64,000 bases of DNA, taken from assembly GCF_023721755.1 (NCBI RefSeq), contig NZ_JAMDLH010000002.1:1-64000 (forward strand), read 5' to 3'. Shown in pieces: positions 36,811 through 46,316 of this stretch. The position numbers were made by a program, and so were the translations under genes. The notes beneath the pieces are model-generated. The model saw only the letters and a program-made list of their open reading frames with translations. It searched no databases and was not told where the DNA came from. The first letter of the stretch is position 1. Every line of letters begins with the position of its first letter. The DNA is from Pleomorphomonas sp. NRK KF1 (lineage in GTDB: Bacteria > Pseudomonadota > Alphaproteobacteria > Rhizobiales > Pleomorphomonadaceae).

Positions 36811-37929
36811 TCAACGCAAGGGGAAGACGACCGCTCCGTCGCGACCGGTCTGGGCACGATGGCGCAGCTTGTGGTCGGCGAGCACCAGGGCCATCATGGC
36901 TTCGCCCACCGGAACCGCGCGGATGCCGACACAGGGATCGTGCCGTCCACGGGTCATCACCTCGACATCCTCACCGCCTGCCGACACCGAGCGACGATCG
37001 GTCAGGATGGACGAGGTCGGCTTGACGGCAAAGCGGGCCACCACCGGCTGGCCGGTGGAAATGCCGCCGAGCACGCCGCCGGCGTGGTTCGACGCGTGCA
37101 GGATGGCGCCGTCGTTGCCCATGCGCATCTCGTCGGCATTCTCTTCGCCGGTGAGTTCGGCGGCAGCAAATCCTTCGCCGATCTCGACGCCCTTGACCGC
37201 GTTGATCGACATCAGCGCCGAGGCGAGATCCTGATCGAGCTTGCCATAGATCGGGGCTCCCCAGCCGGCCGGCACGCCCTCGGCCACCAGTTCCACCACA
37301 GCGCCGACCGACGAGCCGGCCTTGCGCACGCGATCGAGGTAGGCCTCGAAACGCGGCACGGCCTCGCGATCCGGACAGAAGAACGGGTTTTCGTCGACCG
37401 CGCTCCAGTCCCAGTTGGCGCGATCGATCTTCTCCTTGCCGATCTGAACGAGGGCACCGCGAATGGTGACGCCGTCGATCACCTTGCGAGCGATAGCGCC
37501 GGCGGCAACACGCGCCGCGGTTTCGCGCGCCGAGGAACGGCCACCGCCCCGATAGTCACGGACACCGTACTTGAGGTCGTAGGCGACATCGGCATGGCCG
37601 GGCCGATATTTGTCGCGGATGTCGCCGTAATCCTTGGAGCGTTGGTCGGTATTGCGGATGAGCAGCGAGATCGGCGTTCCCGTGGTCACGGGACCGCCGG
37701 TGCGGTCGTCCTCGAACACGCCGGAGAGGATCTCGACCAGATCGTCCTCGCGCCGCTGCGTCACGAAGCGCGACTGACCGGGCTTGCGCCGGTCGAGGAA
37801 CGTCTGGATGAACTCGGACGTCAGCGGCAGTCCCGGCGGACAGCCGTCGACGACCACGCCCAATGCAGGACCGTGGCTCTCGCCCCAGGTGGTGATGCGG
37901 AAGAGATGTCCGAAGCTATTGTGCGACAT
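36811..37929 (-). CDS. aroC: chorismate synthase
   Basis: A 372-residue FMN-dependent chorismate synthase, last step of the shikimate pathway. Signatures present: '[18 protein letters not shown]', '[10 protein letters not shown]'-like '[17 protein letters not shown]', '[22 protein letters not shown]' in split conserved blocks, and '[23 protein letters not shown]'-region near residue 300. Length is normal. Divergent from rnhB; the 290-base gap holds a palindromic repeat pair. Confidence 0.97.
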   Translation of the reverse strand: MSHNSFGHLFRITTWGESHGPALGVVVDGCPPGLPLTSEFIQTFLDRRKPGQSRFVTQRREDDLVEILSGVFEDDRTGGPVTTGTPISLLIRNTDQRSKDYGDIRDKYRPGHADVAYDLKYGVRDYRGGGRSSARETAARVAAGAIARKVIDGVTIRGALVQIGKEKIDRANWDWSAVDENPFFCPDREAVPRFEAYLDRVRKAGSSVGAVVELVAEGVPAGWGAPIYGKLDQDLASALMSINAVKGVEIGEGFAAAELTGEENADEMRMGNDGAILHASNHAGGVLGGISTGQPVVARFAVKPTSSILTDRRSVSAGGEDVEVMTRGRHDPCVGIRAVPVGEAMMALVLADHKLRHRAQTGRDGAVVFPLR

Positions 37930-38058
37930 CGGTTTGCCCGGAGTTTGATGAGCGGCGAAAGCCGCGACAGTCTGGGATTTCTCTTATGGGGCGCGGAGGC
38001 TGACGTCAAATACGGGAGATTTTCTCGGCTGTTCGTGCGATGATTCCGGGGTCGATTC

Positions 38059-38190
38059 ACCCCTCTCTCCAACTCTCCCCCACAAGGGGGGAGAGGGTTC
38101 GTCGAGCCGAACGGTGCAAACCGATGGGCTCTGGCCGGAAGCAAGCGGTGCTCTCTCCCCGCTAGTGGGGGAGAGTTGGAGAGAGGGGGA
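38059..38190. repeat. paired intergenic palindromic repeat (copy 2)
   Basis: Two arms, 38059-38098 and 38150-38190, share about 24 bases exactly in inverted orientation (CCCCTCTCTCCAACTCTCCC and onward) and each contains a CCCCCAC-centred palindrome. Same design as the pair at 5291-5437. It lies 31 bases before the rnhB start, close enough to shape the rnhB leader. Confidence 0.8.
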
Positions 38191-38220
38191 ATGCTCACTG
38201 AAAGTTCATAAGAAGTCAGC

Positions 38221-38910
38221 ATGTCCCGCGTCGCCCCCTCCCCCGATCTTCTTACCGGCCTCATCGTCGAGGCTTGCGATCGCCGCATGGAGGAGGACTT
38301 CGCGCGCCGCTGGGGCGGCCCTGTTGCCGGGGTCGATGAGGTCGGTCGCGGACCACTGGCTGGTCCGGTGGTGACGGCGGCGGTGATTCTCACCGATGCG
38401 CCACTCCCCGAAGGGCTCACCGATTCCAAGCAGCTCAAGCCGAGCACGCGGGAACAGATGTTCGAGGCCATCTGCCGCGATCACATCGTCGCGGTCGCCT
38501 CGGCGTCGGCAGCGCGCATCGATGCAATGAACATCCTCGCCGCCAACCTCTGGGCGATGGACCGGGCGGTGCGATCTCTGGCCGAGCAGCCGGTGGGCGT
38601 GCTGGTCGATGGGCGCGACGTTCCCACTGCACTGACCGGCGCCGGCTATCGGGGGGCGGCCATCGTGAAGGGGGACGCCCGTGTCGCCGCCATTGCCGCC
38701 GCGTCCATCGTCGCCAAGGTGATGCGGGATCGCATGATGGAGCTTCATGCCGCCGAGTTTCCCGGCTACGGCTTCGAGACCAATGTCGGCTATGGCTCGG
38801 CGAGGCATCTGAAAGCGCTCGCCGAACTGGGGCCAACGCCGATCCATCGCCGCAGCTTCCGGCCTGTGAGCGAATGCATCGAGGCGCGGGCGGGTGGACG
38901 GCAGCCATGA
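38221..38910 (+). CDS. rnhB: ribonuclease HII
   Basis: A 229-residue RNase HII that removes ribonucleotides from DNA. Active-site blocks: 'AGVDEVGRGPLAGPVV' (two acidic ligands), 'VDGRDVP', 'KGDARVAAIAAASIVAKV' and 'DRMMELHAAEFPGYGF'. The first ~30 residues are a short extension. The upstream region is the palindromic repeat copy 2, so promoter and repeat overlap. Confidence 0.96.
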   Translation: MSRVAPSPDLLTGLIVEACDRRMEEDFARRWGGPVAGVDEVGRGPLAGPVVTAAVILTDAPLPEGLTDSKQLKPSTREQMFEAICRDHIVAVASASAARIDAMNILAANLWAMDRAVRSLAEQPVGVLVDGRDVPTALTGAGYRGAAIVKGDARVAAIAAASIVAKVMRDRMMELHAAEFPGYGFETNVGYGSARHLKALAELGPTPIHRRSFRPVSECIEARAGGRQP

Positions 38911-38935
38911 AAAAAGGGGCCGCGAGTGCCCCCTT
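38911..38935 (-). terminator. terminator of the F0 ATP synthase operon
   Basis: On the minus strand AAGGGG and CCCCTT (38930-38935 and 38914-38919) form a stem over about ten bases, followed by TTT-rich sequence (five As on the plus strand at 38911-38915). It lies 29 bases after the atpF stop. Confidence 0.62.
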
Positions 38936-38963
38936 GTTCCCTGTCGGTCCGAGATAAGGTCGC

Positions 38964-39446
38964 TCAGCCGAAACGGGCCTTCACCTCGTCCACGCCGTTC
39001 GAGATGAGATCGGCGGCGACTTTGCCCTGTACCTTCTCGGCAAGCAGGTGCTTCGAGGCAGCAATCGCCATGTCGATGGCAACGGCCCGCACCTCGGCAA
39101 CCGCAGCCGCCTCGGCGTGGGCAATCTTGGCCTCGACGGTGCGCGTCCTCTGCTCGATCAGCTCCTTGAGCGCCACTTCGGCATCGGCCGTCATGCGCTT
39201 GGCTTCGGCCTCGGCATGAGCGATGATCTCGGCGGCGTCCTGCTCGGCGACAATGCGCTTCTGCTGGTACTCGGCGAGGAGGGCTTCCGCCTCTCTCCGC
39301 AACTGCTGGGCCGCGTCGAGCTCGGCCGTAACTTCCTCGGCCCTCTTGTCGAGCATGCGGGTCACCATGCCGAAGACCCCGTAATAGCCGAGCACGGCAA
39401 AGAACAGGACCAGACCGACAAAGGCCCACGTGGTGTTGTCGAACAT
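38964..39446 (-). CDS. atpF: ATP synthase F0 subunit b
   Basis: A 160-residue subunit b of the F0 stalk: one N-terminal membrane helix ('WAFVGLVLFFAVLGYYGVFG', residues ~7-26) and a long charged coiled coil that dimerises with b' and reaches the F1 head. It is the last gene of the F0 operon, 11 bases after the b' gene. Presence of both b and b' is typical of alphaproteobacteria and cyanobacteria. Confidence 0.93.
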   Translation of the reverse strand: MFDNTTWAFVGLVLFFAVLGYYGVFGMVTRMLDKRAEEVTAELDAAQQLRREAEALLAEYQQKRIVAEQDAAEIIAHAEAEAKRMTADAEVALKELIEQRTRTVEAKIAHAEAAAVAEVRAVAIDMAIAASKHLLAEKVQGKVAADLISNGVDEVKARFG

Positions 39447-39457
39447 TGGGCCTCTCC

Positions 39458-40072
39458 TCAGTGTTTGCTGGCCGACACGGCGGCAACAGCCGCAGCGGCC
39501 TCGTCGCGGCTCACCTTGCCGACAAGCGCCTCAACGACCGACTCGGTCGTCTCGGTGGCGATCGTCGACACATGCTCAAGCGCGATCCGCTTGACATCCG
39601 CGATGTGCTTTTCTGTATCGGTCAGCTTTGCAGCCAGTTGCGCCTCGGCCGCATGGCGCCGCCCGTCAATCTCGTGGGCAACCTTGCTGCGCGTCTCGTG
39701 GGCGATGGCGTTGGCCTTGTTCCGAGCGGCGGCGAGCGACGCTTCGTAGGAAGCAATCGAAGCGTCCGTATCTGCCTTGGCCTTTTCGGCCTCGACGAGA
39801 TCGGCGGCAATCTTCGCGGCACGCGCCTCCAGAATGCCGGCAATCTGCGGAATGACCTTCTTGGCCATCAGGACGTAGAGCGCGATGAAGACGATGGCCA
39901 GCCAGAACAGCTGCGAGGGGAAGGTCGAGGGATCGAAAGGCGGGAACGTGCCGCCATGCTCGCCGCCCTCATGGGCCACCGTCGTGCCGACGGCGTCCGT
40001 CGGCGCGTGGCCGTCCTCCGCCGGAACGATCGCCGGCTCTTGTGCGTTGGCTTGGCTGATGAACCAGCTCAT
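39458..40072 (-). CDS. atpG: ATP synthase F0 subunit b'
   Basis: A 204-residue second b-type subunit (b', called atpG or atpX in alphaproteobacteria). An N-terminal extension rich in Gly, His and Pro ('EHGGTFPPFDPSTFPSQLFW') precedes one membrane helix ('LFWLAIVFIALYVLMAKKVIP') and a long coiled coil. The extension and order (c, b', b) identify it as b'. A 147-base gap with hairpins separates it from atpE. Confidence 0.92.
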   Translation of the reverse strand: MSWFISQANAQEPAIVPAEDGHAPTDAVGTTVAHEGGEHGGTFPPFDPSTFPSQLFWLAIVFIALYVLMAKKVIPQIAGILEARAAKIAADLVEAEKAKADTDASIASYEASLAAARNKANAIAHETRSKVAHEIDGRRHAAEAQLAAKLTDTEKHIADVKRIALEHVSTIATETTESVVEALVGKVSRDEAAAAVAAVSASKH

Positions 40073-40106
40073 CGACGCTCAGGCTCCATGGATGATCAAG
40101 ACCAAG

Positions 40107-40143
40107 CGGCGCCTCAAGGCAGAAACCACCTTGCGAGGCGCCG
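40107..40143 (-). other. stem-loop between atpE and the b' gene
   Basis: CGGCGCCTC (40107-40115) pairs with GAGGCGCCG (40135-40143), with an inner AAGG/CCTT stem; a second hairpin AGCGGGCCC/GGGCCTGCT follows near 40182-40204. They lie immediately downstream of atpE in transcription order and could protect the atpE message or slow read-through, raising c-subunit output. Confidence 0.6.
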
Positions 40144-40219
40144 TCTCGTCACGGCCGACCGGGACCCGATCGGCGGCATACAGCGGGCCCGGTACGGGCC
40201 TGCTTCGACTGTCTCGCGA

Positions 40220-40447
40220 TCAGACGGCGAACAGCAGCAGAAGGGCGATCAGCAACGAGAAGATGCCGAGCGCTTCGGTCACGGCGAAGCCGAGGATCAG
40301 GCGACCGAACTGGCCGTCGGCGGCCGACGGATTGCGGACGGCACTCGACAGATAATTGCCGAAGATGCTGCCGAGGCCGATGGCGGAACCGGCGATGCCG
40401 ATGGTCGAAAGGCCAGCGCCGATGTACTTGGCGGCTTCAGCTTCCAT
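40220..40447 (-). CDS. atpE: ATP synthase F0 subunit c
   Basis: A 75-residue proteolipid: two membrane helices joined by the polar loop 'RNPSA', with the ion-binding carboxylate Glu58 in '[10 protein letters not shown]'. It forms the rotating c ring. Helix 1 carries the Gly-rich packing pattern '[14 protein letters not shown]'. Placed between atpB (65 bases) and the b' gene (147 bases, hairpins). Confidence 0.97.
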   Translation of the reverse strand: MEAEAAKYIGAGLSTIGIAGSAIGLGSIFGNYLSSAVRNPSAADGQFGRLILGFAVTEALGIFSLLIALLLLFAV

Positions 40448-40512
40448 TGTAACGCTCCTTGAGAAACAAAGACTTGAACGGTTTTGACGGGGTGAACTTC
40501 GTCGATCCGGCC

Positions 40513-41271
40513 TCAGTGCCCCGGATGCAGGGCGTCATTGAGGTACATGCAGGTGAGGATCGTGAAGACGTAGGCCTGGAGGAAAGCCACCAGGAATTCG
40601 AGGGCGGTCAGCGCCACCACCATGATCAGCGGCAACAGCGCGCCGAGGAAGCCGAAGGCGCCGAGACCGGTCAGCGTCACCACGAAGCCCGCGAACACCT
40701 TGAGGGTGATGTGACCGGCCAGCATGTTCGCAAACAGACGGACGGAGAGGCTGAGTGGCCGTGACAGGAAGGAGATGATCTCGATCAGCGTGACCAGGGG
40801 AACGATCGCCGCCGGAACGCCAGAGGGGACGAACAGCTTCAGAAAGTGAGTGCCGTTCTTGTAGAAGCCATAGATCGTCACCGTGAAAATGACGAGCAGC
40901 GCCAACGCGGCCGTGACGATGATGTGCGAGGTGACCGTGAAGAAATAAGGCACCATGCCGAAGATGTTCGCCGTCAAGACGAACATGAACAGCGAAAACA
41001 CGAGCGGCATGAAGCGCATGCCACTCTCGCCAGCCGTCGTCCGCAGCGTATTGGCAACGAACTCGTAGGAAAGCTCAGCCACCGTCTGAGCCCGGCCAGG
41101 CACCACGGCGCGCGACGAACTGCCCCAGAGCAGCAAAAGCGCGATGGCTGCAAGCACCAGGACCATGAACAGCGAGGAATTGGTGAAGGAGACGTCGTAG
41201 CCGTCGATGTTGATGTCCACCAGCTTCTGGATGCCGAACTGATGGATGGGATCGGTTCTTACGTCAGCCAC
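40513..41271 (-). CDS. atpB: ATP synthase F0 subunit a
   Basis: A 252-residue integral membrane subunit a, which forms the proton half-channels against the c ring. The essential arginine is in '[13 protein letters not shown]', and the second conserved block '[22 protein letters not shown]' closes the protein. Starts with the alphaproteobacterial '[12 protein letters not shown]'. Second gene of the F0 operon after atpI. Confidence 0.97.
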   Translation of the reverse strand: MADVRTDPIHQFGIQKLVDINIDGYDVSFTNSSLFMVLVLAAIALLLLWGSSSRAVVPGRAQTVAELSYEFVANTLRTTAGESGMRFMPLVFSLFMFVLTANIFGMVPYFFTVTSHIIVTAALALLVIFTVTIYGFYKNGTHFLKLFVPSGVPAAIVPLVTLIEIISFLSRPLSLSVRLFANMLAGHITLKVFAGFVVTLTGLGAFGFLGALLPLIMVVALTALEFLVAFLQAYVFTILTCMYLNDALHPGH

Positions 41272-41341
41272 CTTGAGGAGCTCCCTCGCTCGATCTCGCC
41301 CGCACTACGGCTCCGGGCCAGCCCGCCCGGCCGTTCAAAAC

Positions 41342-41716
41342 TCACTTATCGCCGTCAGGCGCCCGACGCGAGGACTTTCCCGCATTGGAGGCAAAAGGAT
41401 CTCTTGCCACACCCGTCGCACGCATCACGTTCAGCGTTCCCGCCGCAAAGCCAAGCAACAGAAACACGATCATGCCCCACGGACCAGTCCCGAAAAGGCG
41501 ATCGATCGTATAGCCGATCACGAAACCAACGATCACCCCGGCCACGAACTCCGAGCCGACCTTCATCGCCTGACCGATACCGGTCAGCCCGGACGACTGC
41601 GGCGCACCACCCTCGGTCTGCCGCTGATCCCGCCGAGCACCCGCCAGCTTCTCTCCCAGCGCCCTGAGGCGGGGATCGCTTCCGGCATCGTCCGACCGTT
41701 CGTCATCCTGCCCCAT
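41342..41716 (-). CDS. atpI: AtpI family protein (ATP synthase assembly factor)
   Basis: A 124-residue AtpI-like protein with two membrane helices ('VGSEFVAGVIVGFVIGYTID' and 'GMIVFLLLGFAAGTLNVMR') after a charged cytoplasmic start. It helps assemble the c ring. The ATG at 41716 follows GAGGA by nine bases. First gene of the F0 operon; its promoter must lie in the 246 bases before smc ends. Confidence 0.9.
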   Translation of the reverse strand: MGQDDERSDDAGSDPRLRALGEKLAGARRDQRQTEGGAPQSSGLTGIGQAMKVGSEFVAGVIVGFVIGYTIDRLFGTGPWGMIVFLLLGFAAGTLNVMRATGVARDPFASNAGKSSRRAPDGDK

Positions 41717-41962
41717 CGGCGGCATCCTCGAGAACGCAGTCGCCAAGGCCCTGCAAGATCGGGGTAATCCCTGATTTGGCCGGCACCATAGTGTTCACAC
41801 GGATGCCTGTCAAGATTGGCGACGGCGTATACATTTCATTGATTTATATGCCATTTCCACCGCCGGAACCACCGCCATTCCCAGACTACGACCTTAGTCG
41901 AGGCGGGCGTAATCGATTAAGCTGCCACCGCCTCGCAACACGGCCTGTAAAGCCGCCACCGC

Positions 41963-44900
41963 TCAGCTCGCCTCACGAAAAGATTCGGCTGTTTCGAGAT
42001 CGACCGAAACCAGCTGCGACACGCCTCGCTCGGCCATGGTGACTCCGAACAGGCGGCTCATCCGCGCCATGGTGATCGGGTTGTGAGTAATGACGACGAA
42101 GCGAGTCTCGGTGGAACGGGACATCTCTTCGAGAAGGTCGCAGTAGCGTTCGACATTCGCATCGTCGAGCGGCGCGTCCACCTCATCGAGCACGCAGATC
42201 GGCGCGGGATTGGTAAGAAAAACGGCGAAGATCAGCGCCATCGCCGTCAGCGCCTGCTCGCCACCAGAAAGAAGAGTCATGGTCTGCGGCTTTTTTCCCG
42301 GCGGACGAGCAAGGATCTCCAGGCCGGCTTCCAGCGGGTCCTCGGCGTCGACGAGCTGCAATTCGGCCGTGCCACCGCCGAACAGGTGCACGAAAAGCCG
42401 CTGGAAGTGGGCATTGACGATGCCAAAGGCGTTGAGCAGCCGCTCGCGCGCCTCGCGGTTGAGGTTCTGGATGCCGAGACGCAGCCGACGGATCGCCTCG
42501 ATCAGGTCTTCGCGTTCGTTGACCAGGGTATCGAGCCGCTCCTCCAGCTCGGCTTGCTCGGCCTCCGCCTGGAGATTGACGCCGCCGAGCTTGTCGCGCT
42601 CGACCTTCAACCGCTCGAGCCGGGTTTCGACACCGGCCAGATCCGGCAACGGCGCGGCATCGTCGATTTCGGCGAGCTGACGCAAGGCATAAAGCGGCGC
42701 ATCGAAACGATCGCGCATCTCGGTGGCGTATTCCTCAAGCCGCTGCTTGGCGGCGGCGAGCCGTTCCTCGGCCCGCACGCGCCCCTCTCGAATGGTCGAA
42801 AGGCGGGCAAGGGCCTCGGCGGCCGCGCGATCGGCCTCGCCGGCCTGCATCTCGCCCTCGCGGAGACGATCCGCCGCCTCGGTACTGGCAGCCTCCGCGG
42901 TAGCCACTGCCCGCATCAGCCCGCGCCGGGCTTCGACAATCTCGTCCGGCCGATCGATCAGCTCGGCCCTCTCGTCCTCCACCTGGGCGAGCCGGTCGTC
43001 CAGTTCGTCAAGATGGGCAGCGGCATGGCGAACTCGATCGCCCCAGCCGGCCCGCTCGCGTTCGATCGCCTCCATGCGGCGCTTGCGAAGCTCTCCCTCG
43101 CGTCGGATCATGTCGACAGCGGCGCGCGCTTCGGAGAACCGGGCGCGCGTATCGGCCGCCTCACCCCGGAGGGCATGAACCCGAGCCGACAGCTCCGAAG
43201 CGTCGGCGAGTTCGGCGTATCTTTCCTCGGCCTCAGCTTTGCGGGCGGCCTGATCCTCCGCGTCGGCGGCGAGGCGTTCGCGCTGGCCGGCAGCGGCGGC
43301 GCGACGGGCAACGGTCTCGGCCAGCGCCCGCTCAGCGACCAGCAGGCGGTCACGCGCGGTGGCGGCGGAACGCTCGGCGACCTTGACCGCTTCGCGGGCG
43401 GCGCGTTCCTGGGCCTCAGCCTCGCGAAGGCACGCCTCGGCGTCATCGAGGACCTGACGCCTGGTTGAGCAAAGCTCGCCCGCCGTTTCGCGAAGGGCGT
43501 CGATCTCGGCAAGCCGGTTGCGGGCGGCAAGCCTGCTGGCGGCAACTGTCGGCGCGTCCGCTGCAGCGGCGTATCCGTCCCAGCGCCAGATTGCCCCCTC
43601 AAGGGTCACGAGCATCTGGCCTGCGGCGAGCAGGGGCTGCAGTCGCCCGGCTTCCTCGCCCTTCACGACGCCGATCTGCCGCAGGCGGCGACCAATGAGG
43701 TCGGGACCGTCTACGAACTTGGCAAGCGGCGGCACACCCTCGGGCAGCGCCGGATCGTTGGCATCGTCACCGGGCTTCGTCCAGTAGGCCGGGGCGCGGT
43801 CGTCGATCGGCGCTTCGATGTCCTCACCAAGCGCGGCGGCCAGCGCAGTCTCGAATCCTTTCTGCGGCACGAGCCGATCGACCAGCGGCGGGAACAACTG
43901 ACCGTGCTCGATATCCAGCATCTTGGCGAGGGTGCGGGCCTCGGTGTCGAGCTTCTGAAGCTCCCGTTCCGCTTCGGCCAGCGGCCCCGTCGCGGCGAGG
44001 CGCTCCTCCTCGGCGGCGCGCCGGCTGGCCTCGGCATCGGCCAGAGTCGCCTCCGCCTCGAATACCACGGCGGTTGCCAGTTCGATTTCCTCGCGCGCCT
44101 CGGCAATGGCGTCGTCGGCGCCAAGCCGTTCGTCGAGTTCGGCCAGTTCGGCATCTACTCCTTCGAGATCGCGCAACAGGCGGTCGAGGCGGAGCCCGGC
44201 TTCGCGGATTTCGCGTTCGAGCGCCCCCTTCAGCGCGGCTGCCTCGGCCTCGGCGGCGGTGGCCGTGGCAAGCTCCGCATCGATCTCGGACAGACGCGTG
44301 GCAATGTCGGAGGCGAACACCTCCGCTTCCGCCCGACGCTCTTCCTCGCCGAGCTCTTCGGCGGCCAGCGTCTCCGCCTCGTCGGCAAGGGCAGCCAGGC
44401 GCTCGTCATTTTCGGCCACCAACGCCGCTTCGCGTGCCCGGTCGCGAGCGATTTCCTCGGCGCGGCGGGAGAGTTCGGCCAACCGTTCCCGAGCGCGTCG
44501 CTCCTCGGCCTCGGATTCGGCCAGCGCAATCCTCAGGCGCTGCAACGCGGCAGCCGTTTCCACCGCCCGATCGCGAAGGCCGGGCAGATCGTGGGCGATG
44601 ATCGCCTGCCGACGAACGGCCTCGGTCTGGGCGGCCTGGGCGTCAGCGACGGCGCCGAAGCTGTCGGTCATCTGCGCTTCGGCTTCCTCGACCTGTGTCA
44701 TCAGGTCGCCGACGCGCAGGAATGCGACGGTTGCCTCGGCCTTGCGGATGTCGGCGGAAAGGTTGCGGTAGCGCGCTGCCTGCCGGGCCTGCCTGCGCAA
44801 GCCGTCGAGTCGGGCTTCGATCTCCCGCAAAACGTCTTCCATGCGCGTGAGGTTGGTTTCGGCGCCCTTGAGGCGCAGCTCCGCGTCATGCCGCCGGGAA

Positions 44901-45421
44901 TGCAGACCGGAAATGCCGGCCGCTTCCTCCAGGATGGTGCGCCGTTGCGTCGGCTTGGCGGCGATCAGCTCGCCAATCTGCCCCTGCCGCACCATGGCCG
45001 GCGACCGGGCGCCGGTGGAGGCATCGGCGAACAGCAGCTGCACGTCGCGGGCCCGCACGTCCTTGCCGTTGATGCGATAGGACGACCCCGCCTGCCGTTC
45101 GATGCGGCGGGTGACTTCCAGGAGATCGGCATCATTGAAAGCGGGCGGCGCGGTGCGCTGGTCGTTCCTCAGCACCAGCGTCACCTCGGCGGCATTGCGG
45201 GCGGGACGCTTGCCGGAGCCGGAGAAAATGACGTCGTCCATGCCGGAGGCGCGCATCGCCTTGTAGGAGCTTTCGCCCATTACCCAGCGCATCGCCTCGA
45301 CGAGATTGGACTTGCCACAGCCGTTCGGTCCGACCACGCCCGTCAGGCCGGGTTCGATGACGAACTCGGAGAAGTCCACGAAGGACTTGAAGCCCTGTAT
45401 CTTCAGCCGCTCGAACTGCAT
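41963..45421 (-). CDS. smc: chromosome segregation protein SMC
   Basis: A 1152-residue SMC ATPase that organises and segregates the chromosome with ScpA/ScpB. N-terminal head with Walker A 'GPNGCGKSNLVEAMRWV', long coiled coils rich in Ala/Glu/Arg, a central hinge (residues ~500-660, 'GVPPLAKFVDGPDLIGRRL'), and the C-terminal head with the signature 'LLSGGEQALTAMALIF' and Walker B 'PICVLDEVDAPLDD'. Full length. Follows the DsbA-like and DUF721 genes on the same strand, a cluster conserved in rhizobia. Confidence 0.97.
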   Translation of the reverse strand: MQFERLKIQGFKSFVDFSEFVIEPGLTGVVGPNGCGKSNLVEAMRWVMGESSYKAMRASGMDDVIFSGSGKRPARNAAEVTLVLRNDQRTAPPAFNDADLLEVTRRIERQAGSSYRINGKDVRARDVQLLFADASTGARSPAMVRQGQIGELIAAKPTQRRTILEEAAGISGLHSRRHDAELRLKGAETNLTRMEDVLREIEARLDGLRRQARQAARYRNLSADIRKAEATVAFLRVGDLMTQVEEAEAQMTDSFGAVADAQAAQTEAVRRQAIIAHDLPGLRDRAVETAAALQRLRIALAESEAEERRARERLAELSRRAEEIARDRAREAALVAENDERLAALADEAETLAAEELGEEERRAEAEVFASDIATRLSEIDAELATATAAEAEAAALKGALEREIREAGLRLDRLLRDLEGVDAELAELDERLGADDAIAEAREEIELATAVVFEAEATLADAEASRRAAEEERLAATGPLAEAERELQKLDTEARTLAKMLDIEHGQLFPPLVDRLVPQKGFETALAAALGEDIEAPIDDRAPAYWTKPGDDANDPALPEGVPPLAKFVDGPDLIGRRLRQIGVVKGEEAGRLQPLLAAGQMLVTLEGAIWRWDGYAAAADAPTVAASRLAARNRLAEIDALRETAGELCSTRRQVLDDAEACLREAEAQERAAREAVKVAERSAATARDRLLVAERALAETVARRAAAAGQRERLAADAEDQAARKAEAEERYAELADASELSARVHALRGEAADTRARFSEARAAVDMIRREGELRKRRMEAIERERAGWGDRVRHAAAHLDELDDRLAQVEDERAELIDRPDEIVEARRGLMRAVATAEAASTEAADRLREGEMQAGEADRAAAEALARLSTIREGRVRAEERLAAAKQRLEEYATEMRDRFDAPLYALRQLAEIDDAAPLPDLAGVETRLERLKVERDKLGGVNLQAEAEQAELEERLDTLVNEREDLIEAIRRLRLGIQNLNREARERLLNAFGIVNAHFQRLFVHLFGGGTAELQLVDAEDPLEAGLEILARPPGKKPQTMTLLSGGEQALTAMALIFAVFLTNPAPICVLDEVDAPLDDANVERYCDLLEEMSRSTETRFVVITHNPITMARMSRLFGVTMAERGVSQLVSVDLETAESFREAS

Positions 45422-45562
45422 TGGCGATCCGCTTCGGCCTCACTCTATTCGTAGAGTGTGACCCTACCATGGACCACCATATCATGAAGGCCGCGACGCG
45501 CGCCCGGCAAGAGGCGTGAGTCGCGGCCCTGTTGATATCCGGCGGTTATCACCAGCTGAGAA

Positions 45563-46219
45563 TCAGCCCTGGAGCAGCGGATCGATCTTGGCCGACATCT
45601 CCTCGACCGACATGAAGCCGACCTCGCGCTGACCGTTGATGAAGAAGGTCGGCGTTCCCGTGATGCCGAACTCGTCTGCACCGCGCTTGCGCGTCGCGTT
45701 GAGGTCGTCGAGCAGCTTCTGATCGGTCAGCGTCGCCTCGAAGGTCGCGGGCGAATAACCGAACTGCTTGGAGACGTTGCGCAATCCCGAAAGCGGGTCT
45801 TCGACGAAGGCCCATTCGCGCTGCGTCTTGAAGAGATAGGAAATCACCTCAAAATACTTGCCGCCCGGAGCGTTGCGCGCCAGCATGAAGCCGGCGGCGG
45901 CCAGCGGATCCAGTGGGAACTCGCGAAGCACGAAATACATCTTGCCCGTATCGATGTACTTGGTCTTGATCTCTTCAAAGGTCTCGTTGTGGAAGTCGGC
46001 GCAATGGCTGCAGGTCATCGACATGTACTCGACGACCTTCACCTTGGCATTGGGATCCCCTAGCGCCATGTCGGGCAACGCGCCCGGCTTCATCAGCTCG
46101 TTCACATCGACCGTGGCTGCCGGTTCCTGGGCAAAAGCCAGTCCGGGGAAGGACGCGAGCGCGGCAAAACCGGCCGCGGCTACAGCTGTGGTCGTGAGGA
46201 AGCGGCGGCGAGTCAACAT
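45563..46219 (-). CDS. DsbA family thiol:disulfide oxidoreductase
   Basis: A 218-residue periplasmic thioredoxin-fold protein. The signal peptide has a twin-arginine-like start ('TRRRFLTTTAVAAAG') and a cut site near 'AFAQE'. The active site is Cys70-Ser-His-Cys73 within 'MSMTCSHCADFH', and the cis-proline is in 'TGTPTFFI'. This resembles the DsbA/DsbG-like 'BdbD' group common in alphaproteobacteria. Located between the DUF721 gene and smc, all on the minus strand. Confidence 0.93.
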   Translation of the reverse strand: MLTRRRFLTTTAVAAAGFAALASFPGLAFAQEPAATVDVNELMKPGALPDMALGDPNAKVKVVEYMSMTCSHCADFHNETFEEIKTKYIDTGKMYFVLREFPLDPLAAAGFMLARNAPGGKYFEVISYLFKTQREWAFVEDPLSGLRNVSKQFGYSPATFEATLTDQKLLDDLNATRKRGADEFGITGTPTFFINGQREVGFMSVEEMSAKIDPLLQG

Positions 46220-46316
46220 GTCGTTCCCTTTCGGATAACCGGCCCTACAGGGTCCGTCATTGGCGGCAAATTATGGCAAGGCCACGTCAATGGAAAGAGG
46301 ATGTGCTTTTTCCATC

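Noticed and set aside
37981-38220. Open frames giving 'PPLAGRE / LPPCGGELERG' peptides upstream of aroC and rnhB
   Set aside because: These are translations of the intergenic palindromes, a known artefact, not genes.
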